64,000 bases of DNA from Bradyrhizobium iriomotense. GTDB taxonomy: Bacteria; Pseudomonadota; Alphaproteobacteria; Rhizobiales; Xanthobacteraceae. Of the stretch, positions 1-8,266 are shown piece after piece (the first letter of the stretch is position 1; each line of letters opens with the position of its first letter). Location of the stretch: positions 62,001 through 126,000 of the forward strand of contig NZ_BSOW01000008.1 in NCBI RefSeq assembly GCF_030160715.1, written 5' to 3'. Below the pieces are notes generated by a model. The model ran no database searches. It saw nothing but the letters and a program-made list of their open reading frames with translations, and had not been told where the DNA came from. Both the position numbers and the translations under genes were made by a program.

Positions 1-160
1 GACCGTTCTTCTTGAACTGGTCCGGCGCAGTCATGCGCTCGTCGCCGGGGCGCGGTGTCACGCCCTGCATGAGATTGACTTCCTCGGCCTGGACTACGCC
101 AACCCCAAGCCAAATCGTTGCCATCAAACCGAGGCCGAGTGCCCTCATTCCCTGGTGCAT
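1..160 (-). CDS. N-terminus of an exported protein, cut by the window edge
   Basis: Only 53 codons are visible; the gene runs off the left end. The ATG at 160-158 follows a near-perfect Shine-Dalgarno (AAGGAGGAGGA at 165-175), which fixes the start. The first ~24 residues form a Sec signal peptide with a hydrophobic core (GLMATIWLGVGVV) and a plausible cut after VQA. The mature part begins EEVNLMQGVTPRPGDERMT, hydrophilic and without a recognisable domain. A ROK regulator lies nearby, so a periplasmic binding protein of a carbohydrate importer is a fair guess, but the visible part does not prove it. Confidence 0.7.
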   Translation of the reverse strand, partial: MHQGMRALGLGLMATIWLGVGVVQAEEVNLMQGVTPRPGDERMTAPDQFKKNG

Positions 161-290
161 CAAATCCTCCTCCTTCATCGCACGTAACGTGCAGAGTTCT
201 TTTGCTTCGGGGGAAAGAAGGACGCAGGTCGCCGCGCGCCCGCCGCGGACACGCGACGTACGTGGGGTGATCCAGTTCAAAAGGTGAGCG

Positions 291-309
291 GCTCTTCTTC
301 ACGAAGAGC
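291..309. promoter_or_regulatory. Inverted repeat GCTCTTC-5-GAAGAGC
   Basis: Perfect 7-bp arms with a 5-base loop, about 130 bp upstream of the exported-protein gene on the minus strand. It could be an operator or a hairpin in the leader. No T-run follows, so it is not a convincing terminator. Confidence 0.3.
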
Positions 310-404
310 TTGTGCCAACGACGTCCCAATCTCCCAACGCTGGCAAGCTGCGAGCAGCAGACCAGCAAGACCTACTTGCACATAGCCAGAGCAAGCTGTC
401 AATA

Positions 405-427
405 ATTATTCATCTTGAATGATCAAT
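405..427. promoter_or_regulatory. Candidate operator, imperfect AT-rich palindrome
   Basis: The 23-bp ATTnnTCATnnnnnATGAnnAAT has dyad symmetry in an AT-rich patch between the divergent exported-protein gene (160, minus) and the SGNH hydrolase (497, plus). Position and symmetry suit binding by the nearby ROK repressor. That link is inference. The rest of 161-496 shows no gene. Confidence 0.3.
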
Positions 428-496
428 TAGCTCTTGCGACTGCCCGCCGGCGCGACCAAAGATGCGGAAGCCCAAAAAGCATGAGGATTCAGAGCG

Positions 497-1162
497 ATGC
501 CGATGCGCTCCGTTCTATGTTTCGGAGACTCCAATACGCATGGCCAGATTCCGGGTCGTGGACCGCTCGAGCGCTTTGACCGGCATACGCGCTGGCCCGG
601 CGTGCTTCAGTCCGAGCTCGGGGCGTCCTGGTATGTCATCGAGGAAGGCCTGAGCGGACGGACGACGGTGCATGACGATCCGATCGAAGGCGCCCATAAA
701 AACGGCCGCACCTATTTACGTCCGTGCGCACAGAGTCACACCGTGCTCGACCTGGTCATCATCATGCTCGGGACGAACGACCTCAAGGTCCGCTTCAACA
801 AGCCGGCCTCGGAGGTGGCGATGGGCATCGGTTGCCTGATCTACGATCTGCGCGAGCTCGCGCCCGGCCCCGGCGGCAGCGTGCCCGAGATCATGATCGT
901 TGCCCCTCCTCCCATTCTCGATGACGTCAAGGAATGGAAGTCGATCTTCGCCGGCGCGCCGGAGAAATCACGGCAACTGGCGCTCGAATTCGAAATCATG
1001 GCGGATTCGCTCGGCGTGCACTTTTTCAACGCGGGCTCGGTATGCAGTTGCGACGCCGCCGACGGATTTCATCTGAATGCGGAAGCCCATCGCGCACTTG
1101 GCGCTGCACTCGCGCAGGAAATCGAGGCAATCGGCTGGCCGGCTCAAGAGCGCAAAAGCTGA
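497..1162 (+). CDS. SGNH/GDSL-family hydrolase (arylesterase-like)
   Basis: Encodes 221 residues with the SGNH blocks in order: block I FGDSN with nucleophile Ser12, the glycine of block II in EEGLSGRTT, block III GTND with the oxyanion Asn, and block V DGFHLN carrying catalytic Asp and His. No signal peptide is seen, so the enzyme should be cytoplasmic. Length and motifs fit small esterases, acyl hydrolases or carbohydrate deacetylases; the substrate cannot be told. A second ATG (503) two codons in is an equally possible start, because neither has a strong ribosome site. A ROK regulator follows 44 bp downstream on the same strand, suggesting a shared role in sugar or acylated-sugar use. Confidence 0.85.
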   Translation: MPMRSVLCFGDSNTHGQIPGRGPLERFDRHTRWPGVLQSELGASWYVIEEGLSGRTTVHDDPIEGAHKNGRTYLRPCAQSHTVLDLVIIMLGTNDLKVRFNKPASEVAMGIGCLIYDLRELAPGPGGSVPEIMIVAPPPILDDVKEWKSIFAGAPEKSRQLALEFEIMADSLGVHFFNAGSVCSCDAADGFHLNAEAHRALGAALAQEIEAIGWPAQERKS

Positions 1163-1206
1163 CAACGATCACGCGCGACGGTCTGCCGATATGAGGAGCA
1201 CCTCCC

Positions 1207-2301
1207 TTGCCTGATATGCGATTTGCGCCCCCGAACCCGCTGCGGATCGCGGATCGCGCCAGTGGCCTCAACGCGCCCACGGTGCGAAGCTACAATGAGC
1301 GGCTGGTGCTGTCGTTGCTGCTGCAGAGCTCGGGCATCTCCCGCCTCGAGATCGGCGAGAAGACAGGGCTCTCGGCGCAGACCGTGTCCGTCATCGTGCG
1401 TTCGCTCGAACAGGAAGCTCTGGTCTCCAAGGGCGAAGCCCAGCGCGGACGCGTCGGGCCGCCGACCATTCCGCTCTCGCTCAATCCGGAAGGCACTTTC
1501 TCGGTTGGCGTGAGCTTCGGTGAAGACGCCACGAATGTCGCACTGATCGATTTCGTCGGGAAAGTTCGCTATTACGCGGCACACCCCTATTCATCCCTGC
1601 AGGAGTCGTCCGCAACGATCGCGGCAAAGATCGAAGAAGGATTGTCGACGCTTCCACCGGACAGCCGGACCCGGGTTGCTGGCATCGGATTGGCGGTGCC
1701 TGACGATGCCAACACTAGCGGCCAAATCAGGAAGCTGCTGGGACGCGACCTGGCGGACGTGCAAGCCAATATCGAAAGGAGGCTTGGCCTGTCGGTCTAC
1801 ATTCAGAACGAGATCACCGCAGCCGCCGGAGGCGAGAGCCTGTTCGGCATGGCACGCTCGCTGTCCGATTTCCTGTTCTTCTATCTCGGATCACGCCTGC
1901 ACAGCCGCCTGATCCTGAATTATCAGATCCACAGCGGCAGGTCCGACCTCAGCCACGATGTTGGACTACTAGCCCTGCTCCAGGGACTGAAAAAGCATGG
2001 CCTCACTCTGTCCGACATCGGATCGACGAACTTCCCCGACGCGGCCGGCGAGCTCTATGCACGGTGGCAGGAGGTGTGCTGCCGGCGCATCTCGGTATCA
2101 GTGCGCTCGCTGTTGAGCTTTGTCAATTTCAAGTCGGTTGTTCTTTCCAGTTACGCGCCGCCTGTGGTCGCACACGACCTATGCGAAAGTCTTAACAAGG
2201 AATTGCCAGATATCTCGTTTCTCCTCGGTGCCAATTCGACTGCACCAAAGGCTATAGGCGCGGCCAGTTTGCCCTACCACTCTCGCTTCATGGTTCAGTA
2301 G
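1207..2301 (+). CDS. ROK-family transcriptional regulator
   Basis: A 364-residue protein with an N-terminal winged helix (about residues 25-80; helix-turn-helix around LEIGEKTGLSAQTVSVIV) and a C-terminal ROK/sugar-kinase fold (about 95-350). The kinase motifs are eroded: IQNEITAAAGGE stands where active kinases have a DNA-rich motif, and no zinc-site CxCGxxGC is present. This points to a sensor rather than a kinase. It starts at TTG 1207, 7-8 bases after GAGGAG; the in-frame ATG 1216 is the alternative. ROK repressors usually sense a sugar or sugar derivative and control adjacent transport genes, here probably the exported protein at the left edge. Confidence 0.85.
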   Translation: MPDMRFAPPNPLRIADRASGLNAPTVRSYNERLVLSLLLQSSGISRLEIGEKTGLSAQTVSVIVRSLEQEALVSKGEAQRGRVGPPTIPLSLNPEGTFSVGVSFGEDATNVALIDFVGKVRYYAAHPYSSLQESSATIAAKIEEGLSTLPPDSRTRVAGIGLAVPDDANTSGQIRKLLGRDLADVQANIERRLGLSVYIQNEITAAAGGESLFGMARSLSDFLFFYLGSRLHSRLILNYQIHSGRSDLSHDVGLLALLQGLKKHGLTLSDIGSTNFPDAAGELYARWQEVCCRRISVSVRSLLSFVNFKSVVLSSYAPPVVAHDLCESLNKELPDISFLLGANSTAPKAIGAASLPYHSRFMVQ

Positions 2302-2374
2302 AACTTCTCAAAGAGGGTTAGATCCCACCGGTGCCACCAAGACTGCCGGTGTTCGAAGCCAGAGCTTGGAAGCC

Positions 2375-2715
2375 CTGCCCATCTCTACGACCGAGGGCGC
2401 TGCGATACTCCCTTAACGAAAGTGCGGTGGAATACCGACCCCAACCTGGATAAACCAAGCTCACTACTTCGGTCGGCGTTCGAAAGCTCACTAGTTGGGT
2501 CAGCGTCCTAAATGCGAGGGAAGCGAGAAAACACCAGACTACGCCAAACTGCGCGATAGCGGCCGGCCGCACTACTTCCACTCTATCATTTCAAACGGGC
2601 GTTTCGTCGTTGTTTTGCAAGCACAAATTTTCATGTCTGACGGAAAAATGCCGACGGTATACCCGCCGCATTTTTCTGGGCTTGAATCCACAGAAAAAAT
2701 TGCTCCTCACGAAGC
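2375..2715. repeat. Degenerate dispersed repeat, copy 1
   Basis: About 340 bp shows clear but diverged similarity to 13080-13393. Shared landmarks in order are GATACTC...GTGGAAT.CCGAC, then CTGCGCGAT...CACTAC..CCACTC.ATCATTT, then CAAGCACAAATT and GCCGACGGTAT.CCCGCC. A 26-bp stretch (AAGCTCACTA.TT.GGTC.GCGT) is tandemly doubled only in this copy. One frame keeps similar residues in both copies (YAxLRDxxRPHYxHSII), hinting at an old gene or element. The remainder of 2302-2976 shows no convincing gene. Confidence 0.6.
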
Positions 2716-2976
2716 ACTGGCAATTCCATTACCCATCGGAGTCTATCGACTGGATGGCGCGCCGCGTGCGTGACTAAGACTGACATTGCTCGCACTGGCA
2801 CAGAGCCTCAGATACCGTCAGAGATCAGGAAGGCACCTTTGGCCCCGGCGCCGCTCACTCCAACTGCTGTGTGCCAGCCATGCAGGTCCGCTCCGCATTC
2901 CAAGCCGCCCTCTCCGTCAGTTCGGTTCGTAACCCGTAGCGGAAGTCACAAGAAGTCGTGGCGCCTCGGGCCTAAG

Positions 2977-3822
2977 CTAGGCTCCGAGTGCTCCGCGGTG
3001 CTCTTCCGAAAACACGTGGGCATAAAGATTCGCGATCCACTGCTTGCCTTCCTGTGTGACCCTCAGGTACCTAAGTGCATCGCCGATATAGGGACGGACA
3101 GCCTTCCAAAAGAACGACGGATACGCTGCCCGTAGATCGTCAGAACTTTGATAGCCGAGTTTTTCACTAATGCCTGTTTCGCGAAATTCTGCAAACAATG
3201 CCGAAGTTTTGCGGAGATAGTTGATGTCGGCTAGCTGTCCGATCAAATCCGCCGCTCGAAGCAAGCCGGGATAGTCTGCCGTACTGGCATGCTGTTCGTG
3301 TTCTGGCACGGGAAATCTCGTGTGCTCAATATTGGCTTGGATCTCGAGCGTATCGATATGTGTCAAGCTTGCTTTCCCAAAGCGCTCACTGACAAAGAGT
3401 TTCGATCGTGACACATGGTAGGGAGTCATCGATGCATCGGTTGCTCCCGGGGGAACATGCACGAGATCACCTTTTTCGTTGCAGACATATTCCCCCTCCT
3501 GATCGCCTCGGCATACCCCCCGTACATAGCCAATGTCGTGGCAAAGAAGTGAAATAACAAAGTGGAGCCAATCGCGTGGCGTAACGCCGCCCTCCTTGGT
3601 ATGCTTCCCGCGCAAGATCTCTTGGCCCACAAGCGTTACCATTATGGTGTGGTTCATATCGTGGTAGGCTGCATCGCTGTCGGCGATGTTTTCTAAGGCG
3701 AGGCGCCCCACGAATGCAATGATGTCCGGATAGGTCGGCTCAAGGACGCCATAGCTTTGAACGTATGCCTCCCGAAGCTGCTCGATAGATGCCTCGATGA
3801 CAATTTGTGTGGGATTGAACAT
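2977..3822 (-). CDS. HD-domain metal-dependent phosphohydrolase
   Basis: A 281-residue protein with the HD signature spread as in cyclic-nucleotide-phosphodiesterase-like folds: YHDMNHT (His/Asp near residue 54), the central LLCHDIGYV (HD pair near 95) and a late NIEHTRFP / RAADLIGQLADINY helix. ATG 3822 is preceded by GGGGGAGGCGACC, so it is preferred over the TTG five codons upstream. It resembles a metal-binding HD family I know mainly from cyanobacteria (the 'Npun_R2479' type), from memory only. The gene looks less G+C-rich than its neighbours and stands alone, which fits transfer. Substrate unknown; a nucleotide or cyclic nucleotide is likely. Confidence 0.8.
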   Translation of the reverse strand: MFNPTQIVIEASIEQLREAYVQSYGVLEPTYPDIIAFVGRLALENIADSDAAYHDMNHTIMVTLVGQEILRGKHTKEGGVTPRDWLHFVISLLCHDIGYVRGVCRGDQEGEYVCNEKGDLVHVPPGATDASMTPYHVSRSKLFVSERFGKASLTHIDTLEIQANIEHTRFPVPEHEQHASTADYPGLLRAADLIGQLADINYLRKTSALFAEFRETGISEKLGYQSSDDLRAAYPSFFWKAVRPYIGDALRYLRVTQEGKQWIANLYAHVFSEEHRGALGA

Positions 3823-3971
3823 GGTCGCCTCCCCCAAGTGAGTGGATGCTATTCCCGTTCGAGCCCGCCGTCACGAGCACCCATCTTGCCACTTTCCATA
3901 TCCTTGCCGACGGTGGCCTGAGAGGGGTTCTGTCGCAGTTACCGTCTCTTGGAACTTGCCAATGCCTTCTC

Positions 3972-4278
3972 CTAAAGGCGGGGCGGGTCAGGGATCCCGG
4001 CGCGAAGCAGGATGTGGTCTTTGTGCCGGCATTGTCCCTCGCTGCACCACCACACCGCGGTGCCGGTCGGGTTTGTGCCGGATAGCACCTTGCAGGACTC
4101 GATCTGGTGGACGTCCGGGGTGCCGGGGCTGATCGTCACCGAGCCGTCGGAATTGAGCACATAGTCACCGTAGTAGCGGTGACCGTCGGCATCGTTGCAG
4201 CACCACCCCGCCGAGCGCGTTGTGCTGCGAGCGCGATGACCATGAACAAGCGGTTACGGTTCTCGTTGGTCATGAAAA
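3972..4278 (-). pseudogene. Frameshifted small secreted protein
   Basis: Minus-strand reading begins MTNENRNRLFMVIALAA, a signal-peptide-like start at 4278. It then needs a frame change near 4215 to continue into SAGWCCNDADGHRYYGDYV and on through SDGSVTISPG, SCKVLSGTNP, VWWCSEGQCRHKD to the TAG at 3972. The second frame alone has Cys-rich protein-like content but no start. This is best explained as a small exported protein with six cysteines broken by a frameshift. It could also be two chance ORFs. Confidence 0.4.
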
Positions 4279-4492
4279 TACTTCCAAGCGTCTGGGTAAT
4301 GACGGCGGACATCTTCGCCTGCGAGCTTTGCCAAAGCACAATCGGCTCGGCCTGAGTGCGGGAGCCGGGATGAAGCGACGCGAATTCTTAGGTGCGAGGG
4401 CAGTTCTATTTCTCCTTCGTTCGGCCCAGCATGCGCAGCGACCTCGCTCAGGGTCCAACTGTGGACCTTGCGCGCGGAACGACGTCGCAGAG

Positions 4493-5269
4493 TTACCCGA
4501 GGTCGCCGCCGGCGACGTGCAAGATATTGCCTGTGACATAACTTGCTTCATCCGACGCCAAGAACAGGATTGGCGCGACCTGCTCGTCGATCGAGCCGTA
4601 TCGCCCGAGGAAGCTAGATTTCTTAACCTGCTTGACGACCTCGTTCATCCATTCCTTTTCTTCAGCCGTGTCGCCGTCGGCGTTGCGCGGCACTCGCCTC
4701 GTCGGCGCCTCTGTGCCGCCGGGAGCCGTCGCGACAACGCGTATGTTGCCCGACGCGTACTCCATCGCCAAGCTTTGAGTGATCGCGTTGATTCCGCCCT
4801 TTGCAGCCGAGTATGGCACCCGGTGAATGCCGCGCGTCGCGTTCGATGAGACGTTCACTATCGTACCCCTGCCTCGCCGCGTGAGGTGCGGAATCACGGC
4901 GTGACAACACCACAAGGTGGGCATTAACGAGCGCCGAATCTCTGCCTCGATCTGCTGCGGCTCGAACCGATGGTATGGTCGCATCCGGATTGCGCCGCCG
5001 ACGTTGTTGATGAGGATGTCAATTGCGCCGAAGTGCCCGATGGCCTCGGCCATGGCGGCTTCAGCACCCTCGTAGGTTTCGAGATCGCATACGAAGCCGC
5101 GGCCTCCGACACCTGCTTCCGAGGCGACATCATCGACGAAGTCCGCACGATCGACGAACAGGACGTTGCCGCCCTCGGCCGCGGCCCGCAGTGCCACGGC
5201 GCGTCCGATCCCCTGAGCGGCACCGGTCACGACCAGCGTCTTTCCGGCAAAGCGGCCTTCGAAGATCAT
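4493..5269 (-). CDS. benD: Benzoate cis-diol dehydrogenase (SDR)
   Basis: Oxidises 1,6-dihydroxycyclohexa-2,4-diene-1-carboxylate to catechol with loss of CO2, using NAD+. The 258-residue SDR shows the nucleotide motif VTGAAQGIGRAV near residue 12, the NNVGG segment and the catalytic Ser-Tyr-Lys as NVSSN...YSAAK, and ends in the usual SYVTGNILHVAGGD. The ATG at 5269 overlaps the benC stop by four bases (ATGA), so translation is coupled; longer readings that start upstream lie inside benC. It is the last gene of the cat-ben operon. SDRs are hard to assign singly, but position after benABC makes this call secure. Confidence 0.92.
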   Translation of the reverse strand: MIFEGRFAGKTLVVTGAAQGIGRAVALRAAAEGGNVLFVDRADFVDDVASEAGVGGRGFVCDLETYEGAEAAMAEAIGHFGAIDILINNVGGAIRMRPYHRFEPQQIEAEIRRSLMPTLWCCHAVIPHLTRRGRGTIVNVSSNATRGIHRVPYSAAKGGINAITQSLAMEYASGNIRVVATAPGGTEAPTRRVPRNADGDTAEEKEWMNEVVKQVKKSSFLGRYGSIDEQVAPILFLASDEASYVTGNILHVAGGDLG

Positions 5270-6288
5270 GCTGCCACCGCTTCGGTCGCGGAAAACTTCT
5301 CGTAGAAGAAATGCGAGGGGCTCACCCTCTTTTCCGTGAAGAACACCCGCACCGCCTCCACCATCGGCGGCGGACCGCACAGATAGACGTCGCAGTCGCC
5401 GTCGTTGAGATGCTCGTCCGCGAGATGCGCCGTGACATATCCCTTCAGCGGATGGGCGCTATCCGGGTTGGCGACGCAGGTCGCCCAGGTGAGCGTCGGC
5501 AGTCGCTTGGCCAGCGCTTCGATCCGATCGATCTCGACCAGATCGCCATCATTGGTGACGCCGTAGATCAGATGCACTGGCTGGTCGGTGCCTTGGTCGG
5601 CGAGGACCTCGAGCATCGACAGGATCGGCGCGAGGCCCGTGCCGCCGGCGAGCATCACGACCGGACGGTCGACCGCTCGCAGGAAGAAGCTTCCTTGCGG
5701 ACCGACAAACGTCATCCTGGTACCGACCTTGGCCTCGCTCGCGAGCCAGCCGCTCATCAGACCGCCCGGCACGTTGCGGATCAGGAAGCTCGCTTCACTC
5801 GCCCCCACCTTCGAACTGAACGAGTAGGAACGATGCTCGCTCGTCCCGGGCACTGTGAGGTTCACGTACTGGCCAGGCAGGTATCCCAACGCGTCCGGTC
5901 TGTCGAGCTTGAGCTTGAGGACGATCGTGCTGTCCGACACGAGTTCGACCGAGCTCACCTCGGCGCCATGTTCAGCGGGCTTTACCTTGCAGGCGGTGGA
6001 CGGAACCGGCACGGCGATAACGCAATCCGAGGATGGCACCATCTGGCAGGTCAGCACTAGTCCCTCCTCGGCCTCGGCTCCACTCAGGGCGTCGTCGAGA
6101 TATTCGTCGCCGAGATTGTATTCACCATGCTCGCAGCGGCATTTGCAGGTGCCGCAAACGCCATCCGAACAGTCCATCGGCAGGTTGATCTTGTTGCGAT
6201 AGGCCGCGTCCAGGACCTTCTCGCCCTCGTTGCATTCGATGAAACGGGTGGCCCCGTCCTCGAAATTGAGTGCTACGCTATAAGTCAT
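5266..6288 (-). CDS. benC: Benzoate 1,2-dioxygenase reductase
   Basis: Electron-transfer subunit: takes electrons from NADH through FAD and a plant-type [2Fe-2S] cluster to the BenAB oxygenase. The 340 residues split into an N-terminal ferredoxin domain with ligands Cys40, Cys45, Cys48 and Cys81, an FAD domain (RSYSFSS motif) and a C-terminal NAD domain (VMLAGGTGLAPILSML and CGPPPMV). Length matches BenC/XylZ. It lies 32 bp after benB and overlaps benD by four bases. Confidence 0.95.
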   Translation of the reverse strand: MTYSVALNFEDGATRFIECNEGEKVLDAAYRNKINLPMDCSDGVCGTCKCRCEHGEYNLGDEYLDDALSGAEAEEGLVLTCQMVPSSDCVIAVPVPSTACKVKPAEHGAEVSSVELVSDSTIVLKLKLDRPDALGYLPGQYVNLTVPGTSEHRSYSFSSKVGASEASFLIRNVPGGLMSGWLASEAKVGTRMTFVGPQGSFFLRAVDRPVVMLAGGTGLAPILSMLEVLADQGTDQPVHLIYGVTNDGDLVEIDRIEALAKRLPTLTWATCVANPDSAHPLKGYVTAHLADEHLNDGDCDVYLCGPPPMVEAVRVFFTEKRVSPSHFFYEKFSATEAVAA

Positions 6289-6320
6289 GTCTTACTCTCC
6301 GGCGATCCCAACGAGCGGCG

Positions 6321-6845
6321 TCAGATGTGATAGATGTCGATGACCTGGTGGATGTAGTCGCTCTTGAGCACGACCTTCTTTGCCAGGATCCGCAGTTCCT
6401 CACCGCACGTATCCAGCGTGTAGAAGGCGGCACCGAAGAAGCTGTCGGTCTTCTTGTAGCGGTGGCTGAGCGTGTGCCAGTTGAAGCGCAGGTCGAGCTC
6501 GCCGTCGCGCTCCTCCACGATTTCGACATTCGAGACATTGTGGCTGGTACGCGGCTCCGGCGTGCTCGCGCCGGACCGCTCGGTCTTGATGCGGAAGACG
6601 CGGTCTTCCAGACCCTCTCGGTTTGGATAGTAAATCAGCGAGATATGCTGCTGCGGGTCCTCGACGAGTTGGTCGTCGTCGTCCCACGCCGGCATCCAGA
6701 AACTGGCCTTAGGCGAATAGAGCTTGATCCATTCGTCCCACTGCCGGTCGTCCAGCAGCCGCGCCTCGCGAAACAGGAGGGAGCGGACCTGTTCGAGATC
6801 GAATTTGCTGGTGGACACGAGCGTGCTGGCGGTTGCGATGCTCAT
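6321..6845 (-). CDS. benB: Benzoate 1,2-dioxygenase small subunit
   Basis: Beta subunit of the ring-hydroxylating dioxygenase, 174 residues, giving the cone-shaped cystatin-like fold that supports the catalytic alpha subunit. Typical features are FDLEQVRSLLFREARLLDD, the WDEWIKLYSPKASFWMP segment and a C-terminal strand ending VIDIYHI. Its ATG (6845) overlaps the benA stop by four bases and has GGGGAGAGG upstream. It is intact although benA is not, so its product would lack a full-length partner unless the benA stop is read through. Confidence 0.93.
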   Translation of the reverse strand: MSIATASTLVSTSKFDLEQVRSLLFREARLLDDRQWDEWIKLYSPKASFWMPAWDDDDQLVEDPQQHISLIYYPNREGLEDRVFRIKTERSGASTPEPRTSHNVSNVEIVEERDGELDLRFNWHTLSHRYKKTDSFFGAAFYTLDTCGEELRILAKKVVLKSDYIHQVIDIYHI

Positions 6846-8215
6846 GCTGCCTCTCCCCGCAACGCAACGACGCCGCCTGCCGCTTCGCCGCCATTTTGCA
6901 GGATCGCATGGCGCAACGACTTGGCCCAGAACTCATGCTGGCGCACGAACAGGCCTTCGTCCTCGCTTCGTTCGCCGCTCAGCAGCGGCTCGAGGCCTAT
7001 CGCCCTGGCGTTCTCATCCGGGCCGTCGATCCAATTGACGGCGCCGCGACTGAGGTCGTTCCAAAGTTCGCCGGCGCCGACATAGGCGGTCTGACAAGCA
7101 CGGAATTCTTCCAAATCATCCGGCGTGCCCATACCGGAGACGTTGAAGAAATCTTCGTATTGACGGATACGGGTCGCCCTCTCCTTTTCGTCCTCTCCCT
7201 TTGGCGCGAAGCAATAGATGGTGACCTCGGTCTCGCCGACGCTGATCGGACGCACGACGCGAATTTGCGTCGAGAACTGGTCCATGAGGTAGACGTTGGG
7301 GTAGATGCCGAGATTGCGGGTCTGGCCGACGATGAAGCCGGTGCGTTCCTTGCCGAGGCGGGCTTCGAGCTCGTCCCTGTGATTGAAGATCGGCCGGACC
7401 TCGGGGTTTAGCAGGTTCGTCCAGAGCAGGATATGGCCGTTCTCGAAGCCGTAGACTCCGCCCACGCTCTTGGACCAGCCGTTGGCGTCGACCGTCTTGG
7501 TGCCCTCGTTCTCGTAGTTGCGATGGCCCATCGTCGCCGATTAGTTCCAATGCACCGAGCTGACATGATAGCCGTCGGCGCCGTTCTCCATCTGGAGCTT
7601 CCAGTTGCCGTCATAGACGTAGGAGGAGTTCCCGCGCAGCACCTCGATGCCGTTGGGCGCCCCATCGACGATCTGGTTGATCACGGCCTTGGCTCCGCCG
7701 AGATGCTCCTCTAGCGATACGACGTCTGCATTGAGGCTGCCGAACAGGAAGCCCCGATAGCTTTCGAACCGCGGCACCTTCGCCAGGTCGTGCGAGCCCT
7801 CGGTGTTGAACGAGACAGGGTAATCGCCGGTCTTTCCGTCCTTCACCTTGAGGAGCTTGCCCGCATTGCTGAAAGTCCAGCCGTGGAATGGGCAGGTGAA
7901 GCTGGCCTTGTTGCCGTGCTTGCGCCGGCAGAGCATCGCCCCGCGATGGGCACAGGCGTTGACGATCGCATGCAGCTCGCCTGCCTTGTCGCGGGTGATC
8001 ATGATCGGCTTGCGGCCGATCCAGGTGCTGAAATAGTCGTTGTTGTCCGGTATCTGGCTTTCGTGGGCCAGGAACACCCAGTTGCCTTCGAAGACGTGCT
8101 CCATCTCCAGCTCGTACATCTCGACGTCGGTGAAGATGTCGCGGCGGCAGCGGAACAGTCCGCGCTCCTTGTCTTCGACCACCGCGCCGTCTATGCGCTC
8201 CAGCAGTGTCGTCAT
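6842..8215 (-). pseudogene. benA: Benzoate 1,2-dioxygenase large subunit, interrupted by an in-frame stop
   Basis: Catalytic alpha subunit. Reading from ATG 8215 (after GAGGAG) the Rieske ligands are present as Cys88-x-His90 and Cys108-x-x-His111, and the mononuclear iron site as Asp214, His217 and His222 in the [11 protein letters not shown] stretch. Codon 225 is TAA (7543-7541), where relatives have Tyr (HWNY). The same frame continues without shift for 232 codons to 6842 with normal BenA sequence (GFENGHILLWTN, GIYPNVYLMDQFST). The gene is 458 codons overall, full length apart from this codon. Causes could be a recent nonsense mutation, an assembly error or read-through. The second half begins with an ATG (7531) but lacks the Rieske domain and the iron ligands. 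Confidence 0.9.
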
Positions 8216-8266
8216 GGTTTTCTCTCCTCTTCGTCTTCGTTTGGCGTGTCCGATCCCTGCCGAGGT

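Noticed and set aside
5023..6060. 345-codon plus-strand frame
   Set aside because: Antisense to benC and benD, Arg/His-rich composition typical of a high-G+C shadow frame.
7529..7531. Second half of benA as a separate gene starting at this ATG
   Set aside because: The product would lack the Rieske domain and iron ligands and the frame is the direct continuation of benA.
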